In this document: positions 22,191 through 31,100 of the stretch, piece by piece
Layout of the letters: every line of letters starts with the position of its first letter
How positions within the stretch are numbered: the first letter of the stretch is position 1
DNA from: Caenorhabditis elegans
Taxonomy: Eukaryota > Nematoda > Chromadorea > Rhabditida > Rhabditidae
Direction of reading: 5' to 3'
Length of the DNA: 64,000 nucleotides
NCBI RefSeq assembly: GCF_000002985.6
Contig: NC_003279.8
Location: 1,674,001-1,738,000, forward strand
Made by a program: the position numbers and the translations under genes
Notes under the pieces: generated by a model
Databases searched by the model: none
The model's input: the letters and a program-made list of their open reading frames with translations, nothing else
What the model was told of the DNA's origin: nothing

Positions 22191-22783
22191 TAAAGGTGGA
22201 GTACCGAAATCTGAGACTTTGCTTTTTTTAGATCCAAATTGGTAAAAAACTACCGAATTTTGTAATGCGACGTTCTGAAAATTTCTCAAAAAAAAAAAAG
22301 TTATGGTCGTTCAAAGTTTTGGAAAAAATGGTACATTTTTAGCTAAAATCTCAAATTTTGGCAGCTTTTCAGTGTCGCAACGTCTGGAATATAATTTTTA
22401 TTTATTTATCACTTTTTAATAAATATTGTGGCCTTGGATTGGGCGTTTATTCGTTGAATTAAGTGCATTTATGGTCAGTTTGTGCCCCAAAGACCATAAA
22501 TGTATTTAAATCAACGAATTTAACGGCCCAATCAAAGAGCACAATATTTATTAGAAAGTGATAAATAAATAAAAATTATGTTCCAACCGCTGCGACACTG
22601 AAAAGCTGCCAAAATTTGAGATTTTAGCTGAAAATGGGCCATTTTTTCCAAAACTTTGAACCACCATAACTTTTTTTTTTTTTGAGAAATATTCACAACG
22701 TCGCATTACAAAATTCGGTAGTTTTGGACCAATTTGGGTCTAAAAAAAAAGCAAAGTCTCAAATTTCGGTACTCCACCTTTAA
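22191..22783. repeat. Near-perfect palindrome of about 590 bp
   Basis: Starts AAAGGTGGAGTACCGAAATCTG and ends TTTCGGTACTCCACCTTT. Arms of about 270 bp run to a centre near 22487 (CATTTATGGTCAGTTTGTGCCCCAAAGACCATAAATG). A smaller relative lies at 56321-56622 in talin. Confidence 0.85.
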
Positions 22784-23128
22784 AAAATGGAATTTTATTC
22801 CGAAAAATTTGGAAAATCCTCTGAATTTTCGATATTTGTCGAAAAAATCTGACAATAATTGTGTGAAATTCAAATTTTCGTCAAAATGCAATTTTTTCCA
22901 ATTTTCGGTAACAAAACCACATTTTTTTTGTTGTAAAAATTGGAAGAAAAGCTTCTTAAATTCTAAATTTTTTACTTAAAAAATTATTCTTTTTTTTTAA
23001 TTTTGGTCAAGAAAATTGATAAAAATGCGAAAAATTATTAATGTTTTTCCACAAAACCTAAGCTCTCATATCTGTAGTTTGGTCGCATTTCCTTCTTTCC
23101 ACCTGACATAACGAATCAATAATCAATC

Positions 23129-23863
23129 AGGCTTTCGTTTTCCATTTGTTTATCATAATATCGTCAGTGAATCGAAAATCAAAAATTATTAGAGCGCGCT
23201 TGCTGCGCTTCGCGTTTCTGCATCCGCGGTATTTTGCCTTTCCACTGAAAACAGCAGATTTTACAGATTTATCGAATTTTTAGCTTTTAAATTTTTTTCT
23301 GCATTTTTCGAACAAACCTTTTGTTAAACAGTGAAAATCGAATTTAAAATGACTAAAATGAACTTTTTTCGTCCACTGGTTGTGAAATGGTTTGAATTTG
23401 AAGAAATCAACGGAATTGTTCTTATTTTCTCAACATTTTTCTATTAAAAATCGGTTTTAATACATTTGTGACTTAAGATTAGGGTCAAAAAATGGTTTAA
23501 AACCGATTTTTAATAGAAAAATATTTAGAAAATAAGAAAAATCCCGTTGATTTCTTCAAATTCAAACCATTTCACAACCAGTGGACGAAAAAAGTTCATT
23601 TTAGTCATTTTAAATTCGATTTTCACTGTTTAACAAAAGGTTTGTTCGAAAAATGCAGAAAAAAATTTTTTAAAGCTAAAAATTCGATAAATCTGAAATA
23701 TCTGCTTTTTTCAGTGGAAAGTCAAAATACCGCGGATGCAGAAATGCGAATCGCAGCAAGCGCGCTCTAATAATTCTCCGGCTTTGAGGAGAGCGTGATC
23801 TATCACAGGCTTTCGTTTTCCATTTGTTTATCATACATATTATCGTCATTGAATCGGCGGTTA
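23129..23863. mobile_element. Fold-back element (arms about 280 bp) inside a ~50-bp direct repeat
   Basis: From ATTATTAGAGCGCGCTTGCTGCG (23186) to its complement ending near 23775, the two halves are inverted copies about a centre at 23475-23485. The sequence CAGGCTTTCGTTTTCCATTTGTTTATCATA is present on both outer sides (from 23129 and from about 23807), followed by similar ATCGTCAnTGAATCG. A second copy of the fold-back is at 29263-29892. Confidence 0.8.
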
Positions 23864-23879
23864 TTGGTTTTTGAACCTT

Positions 23880-24348
23880 CCCAGAATCTGAAAGGATGAG
23901 CCTTCTAGATACAGTTTCAGCGTTGCGTGATCGATATCGCGCATTCACCCTGTCATTCATCTGTATGCTAGTCTGTTTCTCTTCCAACTCCCCAGTCTCT
24001 CGTGCCCTCATGACGCGGCCCAGTCAGGACGCGCGAGTGCACACTCTGTCTGCGTCTCTTCGTTCCGCGTGCACTATGCGTGTAACTATACAATGTCGCT
24101 TCGTTCAGTGTGTGTGTGTGTGTTTGCCATTTCTCTGCGTTTCCGTCGCACTCTTTCCTCTCTTCAGCACCACCAGTGTCAGACTCTTCTCTCCAACCTT
24201 TCCTCTTCCTTCTTCTATTGCAACCAGGAGAAGACGGGGCCGGTTTTCTATATCGCTTTGTTACACACACACAATTTCCTCCTTTTTCCTTCCCTTAGTT
24301 CTTTTTTCACCACTTTTGCCAAAAAAAACCCCATCGATTTCCTTCCAG
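23880..24348 (+). promoter_or_regulatory. Putative ubc-3 promoter and leader region
   Basis: Non-repetitive, CT-rich sequence with TCTGTCTGCGTCTCTTCG near 24045-24062 and TGTGTGTGTG near 24110, ending in the pyrimidine-rich acceptor CCTTCCAG at 24348 just before the ubc-3 ATG. The position and composition are those of a nematode promoter; no factor site is proved. An open frame runs through it but has no splice logic. Confidence 0.4.
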
Positions 24349-24350
24349 AA

Positions 24351-26787
24351 ATGGACTCAAAAGCGTCAACATCGTCCGGAGCACTTCGCGCACTCACCAT
24401 GGAGCTCAAAAATCTCCAGTCTCAACCGGTTGAAGGCTTCACGATAGACGTGAACGAGGACAATCTCTTCGTCTGGACTGTAGGGATCTATGGGCCACCG
24501 AAGACGCTCTACCAGGGCGGATACTTTAAGGCTTCCATCAGATTTCCGTCCAACTACCCGTACTCGCCACCGTCGATGAAGTTCACCACGAAAGTTTGGC
24601 ATCCGAATGTCTACGAGGTTAGTGTGGCGGCGCGGCCCAAAAAAATATGTTTTTCCGTGGACCTCAATTCAGCAAATTTTTTGAGAATGGGTCTCACCAC
24701 GGCAACTTAAAATTTTTTTTTTATAAAGTCACGTGGTGTCAGAGTGTCTCATTTCGGCTTGATCTACGTAGATCTACAACTCACTCATTTCGCATGGTTA
24801 AGAACGTACTGACGCTACATTTTTTGGGCGCAAAAAAAATCCCGCATTTTTTGTAGATCAAACCGTAATGGGACAGCCCCTGGCACCACGTGTGATATAA
24901 ATCGCCTGTAAATTTACTGAATTTGACAGTGCATATGACAAATCATTAACTTTGTAATTTTGGCGCCTCGTCCTAACACGTGCGCCTTTAAAGAGTACTG
25001 TAATTCCAACCAACTCTGGTGGATTTTTTATTTTAAAACTTGAATAAAAAATCAAAAAGCATACATTTCTAGAGAAAAACTATGAAAAATAGATTAAAAA
25101 TTCCGAGTTGAAATGACAGTAGTCCTTAAAGGTGCATAGCTTTTCACATTCAACAAACATTTATCGTGGCGAGACCCGGTTACGAAAAAAAAAATCATTT
25201 TTGTTCACAGATTTCTGACTTCCCTTATAAATTGTGAAATGGAAGAGTTTGCCGAACTAGGTCATTTTGGCTCAGTAGATTTACGGCGCGTTGCGTGTCG
25301 CGTCGCGGCTCGATTTTCATTGTAAAACTAAATGTATTTATCCGTGTGGAGTACACGACTTCCCCAGTCCGGCAGGCGATTGTCAATGGAGCGCGAAAAA
25401 TTCAATGAGGAAGCCCGGGACCCCACGTGGTGTCAGAATGTTCCATTTCGTTCTGATCTACAAAAAATGCGGGAATTTAGACGCAAACTTCTTAACTGAT
25501 TTCGCATGGTTAAGAACGTGCTGACGTCACATTTTTTGGGGCGAAAATTCCCGCATTTTTTGTAGATCAGAACGAAATGGAACATTCTGACATCACGTGG
25601 GACCCCGCGCGCGCGACATTAAAATCCAATAAATTATTCAAATTTAAATTTTCAGAACGGTGACCTCTGTATCAGCATCCTTCACTCGCCAATCGACGAT
25701 CCACAAAGTGGAGAGCTCGCGTGTGAACGCTGGAACCCGACTCAAAGCGTCCGAACCATCCTTCTCTCGGTCATCTCACTGCTCAACGAGCCGAACACCT
25801 CGTCACCGGCCAACGTCGACGCGTCAGTGATGTACCGTAAATGGAAGGAGGATCAGGACCCGGAATACGCGAAAATCGTCACGAAGCAGGTGGAAGAGTC
25901 GAAGAAAGTCGCACAGAAAGATGGAATTCAAGTGCCCGAAACGATTGAGGAGTACTGTGTGAAATGGGCTCCACCACAACAGGATGATGTCTTTGACGAC
26001 ATTGATTATAGTAGGGTTTTCTCGAAATTTGAGCGATTTTGGCGTAAAATAGCGCTTTTTAACGGGAATTTTACAGTCACATTGGCCAGAAAATGATAAA
26101 AATCGACATTTTTGATGTCTAAAGTGAATTAAGACTAAAAATTTCATCTTCTACGCTAAAAATGTCTTATATTTTGCGTTTTTTGCACTAAAACTGGCTA
26201 TTTTTGGTAAAATTCAAAAATTGTCAGTTTTTAGTCGAAATATCCGCAAAATTATACACTTTTTTCAAAAAAAATTGCCGATTTTTCAGGTAAATTGCCA
26301 GAAATCGCACGAATTCACGGATTTCTGGCTTCCCTTATAAATTGAAATGGAAGAGTTTTTGCCGAACTAGTCCAGGCCACCATATCTGGGGTAGATTTAC
26401 GGCGCGTTGCGTGTCGCGCCGCGGCTCGATTTTAGTTGTAAAACTAAATGTATTTGTCCGTGTGGAGTACACGACTTTCCCACACGTTTTCCGGCGGGCG
26501 ATTGTCAATGGAGCGCGAAAAATTCAATGAGGAAGGTCAGAACCCCGTGACCTCAAAAACCTCAAAAAAAAGTCTATTTTTCGCAAATTTAGTTGTAAAA
26601 TTCCCGAGAAAATTGGATTTTTCAGTTAAAAACCCGGATTTTTGCCAAATTTTCAATTAAATATCGATTTTTTTCAGACGACGATTTCGGGTGTGACTAT
26701 GACGACGATGAAGAGGAGGAGGACGAGGACGAATGCGGCTCGGACTATAATGATGATGACGAGGATTCGGGACAAGGAGAAAATTAG
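24351..26787 (+). CDS. ubc-3: UBC-3, CDC34-type ubiquitin-conjugating enzyme
   Basis: Exons 24351-24617, 25656-26010 and 26678-26787 join in phase 0 and phase 1, giving 243 residues. The E2 core includes FVWTVGIYGPP, YPYSPPSMKF and WHPNVYE, spliced to NGDLCISILH, where Cys94 is the thioester cysteine. The CDC34/UBE2R acidic loop is present (DDPQSGELACERWNPTQSVR). The C-terminal tail is very acidic (DDDEEEEDEDE, NDDDEDSGQ), as in CDC34, where it binds the cullin-RING ligase. Family role: takes ubiquitin from E1 and builds chains on SCF substrates, for example in cell-cycle control. The start is chosen because an acceptor CCTTCCAG lies two bases before this ATG. Intron 1 carries three repeats. 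It may head an operon with lsm-6. Confidence 0.97.
24730..24892. mobile_element. CACGTG-ended palindromic element, copy 10
   Basis: Both tips intact, with a shortened left arm. In ubc-3 intron 1, about 110 bp after the exon 1 donor. Confidence 0.85.
24950..25185. repeat. Fold-back element with GTGCGCCTTTAAA arms, copy 2
   Basis: GTGCGCCTTTAAAGAGTACTGTAATTCC pairs with CAGTAGTCCTTAAAGGTGCATAGC. Same family as 18365-18640. In ubc-3 intron 1. Confidence 0.65.
25206..25423. mobile_element. CACGG-ended MITE, copy 4, interrupted at its right end
   Basis: Runs from CACAGATTTCTGACTTCCC to GAGGAAGCCCGGGACCC. Its right end is split by the CACGTG element at 25424-25599, after which GGACCCCG resumes. 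Confidence 0.75.
25424..25599. mobile_element. CACGTG-ended palindromic element, copy 11, nested in a MITE
   Basis: Full copy with GGACCC directly on both sides, a 6-bp target duplication. The host sequence is the end of MITE copy 4, so this insertion is the younger event. Ends about 55 bp before ubc-3 exon 2. Confidence 0.9.
26316..26549. mobile_element. CACGG-ended MITE, copy 5
   Basis: Full-length copy, CACGGATTTCTGGC to AACCCCGTG, in ubc-3 intron 2. Confidence 0.85.
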
Positions 26788-27371
26788 TCAATTTTTTTTA
26801 ATTTTCTATAATTTTTTCCCCATTTTTTTTCTCAATTTTCTCAATTTTCCAACCTAGAAAAATTCAAATTCATATCAAATATACCACGAAATCTTGGCGC
26901 TTCTTTCAAACAAAAAATCTTCAAAATCCGACTCAACTAGTCCTTTTCTCAATGCATTTATATGTACACTTTTGCCCTTCCCAAGCAGCTATCAATTCAT
27001 ATTTGTGTTATACTCAATATTTTTTCGTCTGGAAACAGTTTTTTTTGTCCAATTACACACACACACAGGCTGATCACAGTGCACTTTCAACTATTTTTGT
27101 TTTCTATAAATGAAGCCTTCTTTTTTCTAAATTGTCTCGGAAAATTGCAGATTTAGAGTTGAATTCTCAAAAAATAAGTCGATTTAATCCGAAAAAAACA
27201 TTTTTTTCGCAAGTCTGCATTTTTGCGTCACGGTGTTTGCGGACACTGTAGAAAATAATTTTTTTTGAAGCAAAATCGCAATTTTAACGCATTTTTCTCT
27301 TGATTTTAACATATTTTTACTCTAAAAACCCGTGAAAGTAATATTTTTTCTCAATTTCAGCACTCTAGAAA

Positions 27372-27698
27372 ATGAGCAAACGACAGAATCCCGCCGAATT
27401 CCTGAAGAAAGTCATCGGAAAGCCGGTTGTGGTGAAGCTCAACTCTGGCGTCGACTACCGTGGCATTCTCGCATGTCTCGACGGGTTAGTGATTGGGAAA
27501 AATCAAAAAATCTGATTAAAAACACCTGAAAATTAATTTTTCTTCCAGAAAAATTACGAAAAAATCTAATTTTTCAGATATATGAACATCGCGCTCGAAC
27601 AAACCGAAGAATACAGCAACGGACAACTTCAGAACAAGTACGGCGATGCGTTCATCCGCGGGAACAATGTGCTCTACATCTCCACATCGACGAAATAA
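27372..27698 (+). CDS. lsm-6: LSM-6, Sm-like protein of the LSm ring
   Basis: Exons 27372-27484 and 27578-27698 give 77 residues, the normal LSm6 length. Sm1 is visible in FLKKVIGKPVVVKLNSGVDY and RGILACLDGYMNIALEQTEE, and the Sm2 core in YGDAFIRGNNVLYIS, with the RGN nucleotide-contact motif. LSm6 is part of the LSm2-8 ring that binds the U6 snRNA 3' end in the nucleus and of LSm1-7 in cytoplasmic mRNA decay. An acceptor CAATTTCAG lies 11 bases before the ATG, and AATAAA is at 27789. The gene follows ubc-3 by about 580 bp on the same strand. Confidence 0.97.
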
Positions 27699-27788
27699 CT
27701 TTTTTTTGATTTCGATTTATTTTCCAAATATTTTTCCCTTTTTTGAGCTATTTTGAGCAAATTTCTTGTTTGATACGTTTGGATCTCG

Positions 27789-27794
27789 AATAAA
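27789..27794 (+). terminator. Polyadenylation signal of lsm-6
   Basis: AATAAA about 90 bases after the stop codon and about 310 bases before the next acceptor at 28104. Confidence 0.6.
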
Positions 27795-28122
27795 TTTGTG
27801 TTTTTTTTTTCGCCGAAAATCTGAGTTATTTCGCTCGAAAACAGGCTTTTTCAGCAAAAATCGAGAAATTTCTTGGGTTTCCTCACCGTTAGACGCGTCG
27901 CGGTCATGCGTCACGTGCGGTGGGTCTCACCACGATTCGATTTACGGGGAAGCATTTTCGAAAAAAAGAAGACATTTTTAAGTCAATTTATCGCGTTTTC
28001 ATCGATTTTTCGAGCTTTTCCGGTGATTTTTTCGATTTTTCAACTCAAATTTCGAATTCTACGTATTTTTGTGCCACTTTCACTGCAACAATCGCAATTT
28101 TCAGACAATTTTCAAAAGGATA

Positions 28123-31100
28123 ATGCCACCCGGACCACTTCCCGCCTTAGTAAGTTGATTTTTTTTTTGATTTAAAAACTGATTAACTTTTGCTCTCCGA
28201 GTGGTAAGTGATAATTTGTAATGATATGCGATCACACTAAGGCTAAACCGCCTTGCGATGATCTTTCCACCCGCACTGGAAAAGGAGAATTAGGCGGTTT
28301 TCTGCCGCCCGATATGTGATCGCACATTTCAAATGATACCATTCAAAAACTATACCTAATTTCATAGTGAAAAGACCAAAAGAAGATAAAGAAGAGCAAG
28401 AGAGAGAGAGACGTCGCACGAAATCCATCAGTCTTCTGTCCCCCCATCGATTTTCCGAAAATTGAAAAAAAAACAGTTAGTTTCAAAGTTTGAGCGTTTG
28501 TGTGCTCATTTTGTGCTCGTTTCTAGCCTTAAAATTTCGAATTTTCCATCAAAAAACTCATTTAATTTCAGATGAAAAGCGAATGGCTCAAGTGTCCGCG
28601 ATGTAAGACGAAACAGCTCAAGCCAGAGCTCATCAGCACCGAACCCAATGGATCCGATAATATTTGGTGGATATGTGAGGCTGTTCAGGTAGAAATTCAT
28701 GAAAAACTGAATTTATATTGGGAAACCAGGCAAAAATCGAGCTAAAAATCGAATTTCAGGTTGTTTTGGCTCGTATGAACGGAGAAAATCAGCTTTTCAT
28801 AGCAATTTAACTGAAAATTATTGTTTTTTATATCAATTTTCGGTGAATTTCCGATGTTTTCGACGATTTCTCCCCTCAATCACTGGATTTTCACAAAATT
28901 AACTAAAAAATTCCGGTTTTATTGAATTTCAAGTTCAAAACTTGAAAATTCTGTGGGGAAATTGCTTTAAAACATGCCTATGGTACCACAATGACCAAAT
29001 ATCATAGTAAATTTTTTTTTTAATTTAGAACATTAAAAAAAATTTTACTATGATATTTGGTCATTGTGGTACCATAGGTATGTTTTAAAGCAATGTCTCC
29101 TCAGAATTTTCAAATTTTGAACTTGAAATTCAACAAAACGGACAATTTTTAGTTAATTTTGTGAAAATCGAGTAATTTTGAGGCGGAAAAATCGTCGAAA
29201 TCATCGGAAGTTCACCGGAAATTGATTTTAAAAAACATTAATTTTCAGTAATATTTCATAATCACGCTCTCCTCAAAGCCGGAGAATTATTAGAGCGCGC
29301 TTGCTGCGCTTCGCATTTCTGCATCCGCGGTAATTTGACTTTCCACTGAAAAAAGCAGATATTTCAGATTTATCGAATTTTTAGCTTTTAAAATTTTTTA
29401 AATGCATCTTTCGAACAAACCTTTTGTTAAACAGTGAAAATCGAAAAATGACTAAAATGAAATTTTTCGTCCACTGGTTGTGAAATGGTTTGAATTTGAA
29501 GAAATCAATGGGATTTTTCTTATTTTCTAAATATTTTTCTATTAAAAATCGGTTTTAACCCATTTTTTTGACCCTAAAAGTCACAAATGTTTTAAAACCG
29601 ATTTTAATAGAAAAATATTTAGAAAATAAGAAAAATCCCGTTAATTTTTTCAAATTCAAACCATTTCACAGCCAGTGGACGAAAAAAGTTCATTTTAGTC
29701 ATTTTAAATTCGATTTTCACTGTTTAACAAAAGGTTTGTTCGAAAACTGGAGAAAAATTTTTTTTAAAGCTAGAAAATTCGATAAATCTGAAATATCTGC
29801 TTTTTCAGTGGAAAGTCAAAATACCGCGGATTCAGAAATGCGAAGCGCAGCAAGCGCGCTCTAATAATTATTCGGCTTTGAGGAGAGCGTGCATAATTAC
29901 GACTTTTTTAAAAACTAAAACTGCCGATTTTAATCATTTTTTATTTATTTTTTATTTGCAGAAATGTCAATTCCCAATGGATATGCCTCCACACGTCTAT
30001 CATGTCGTCCAAACTGCCTTCCAAAAGCGTCAAAAATGCATTCCCCTGCCACGCATTGAGAAGCTTCCCGAGAAATATCAATATCTGTATCCCCTGACGT
30101 TCGCCAACTCTCGACCGGTCTCCCGTTGCTCATCAGTGGCTGGAAATTCTGAAAATTCTGAAAATCGAGCCGCCAGAAACTCGTTGGACGGGACGACGAC
30201 GACGACGACTACGATTTCTGAGAAATCCAGTGGTCAGAATAGGCTAAAAGCTGAAAGTCTTCATTCCGAAACTGTTAATAATACAAATACCCCTTCAACG
30301 TCTTGCTCGGCAGAAGCTGAGCTTGAAAATCAGAGTATTGATGATGTGGAAATTGAAGAAGAAGAGGCCGTCAGGCCGTGTAGGACTATTAAGCGACGGC
30401 TTAATGATTCTGGAAAATCGTGGGCTTCGTTGATAGAAAAAGTTGCGGCCGACTCGAAAGCGTCGAATACTATTATAAATATGGAGGTGAAAATTTGGAA
30501 CTTTTGAGCTGAAAAAAATTTGAGTTTTCCCGAATTTTTAAGCGGAAATTTGAATTTTCCTGGATTTTTAAACGGAAATTTGATTATTTCCGAATTTTTT
30601 AGCGAAAATTTGAATTTTCCCGACTTTTTAGTTGAAATTTAAACTTTCCCAAAGTTTTAAACGGAAATTTGAATTTTCCCGAACTTTTTAACGAAAATTT
30701 GAATTTTCCCGAATTTTTAAATCTAAATTTGATTTTTCTCGAATTTTTAAAAGGAAATCTGAATTTTCCCGAATTTTTAAGCGAAAAATTGAATTTTTCC
30801 GATTTTTAAGCGAAAATTTAAATTTTCCGAAATTTTTAATCGATAATTTGAATTTTCCCGAATTTTTTAGTGAAAACTTGAATTTTCCTGGATTTTTCAT
30901 CGATAATTTGAATTTTCTCGAAGTTTTCAACGGAAATCTGAATTTTCCCGAACTTTTTAACGAAAATTTGAATTTACCCGAGTTTTTAAGCGAAAAGTTG
31001 AGTTTTTTTCGAATTTTTAAGCGGAAATTTGAATTTTCTCGAAGTTTTCAACGGAAATTTGAATTTTCTCGAAATGTTTACCAAAAGACTGAATTTTCCC

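Noticed and set aside
23896..24447. 183-codon plus-strand frame beginning MSLLDTVSALRDRYR
   Set aside because: It passes through the ubc-3 leader, TG repeats and a CT-rich promoter-like stretch and overlaps ubc-3 exon 1 in the wrong frame.
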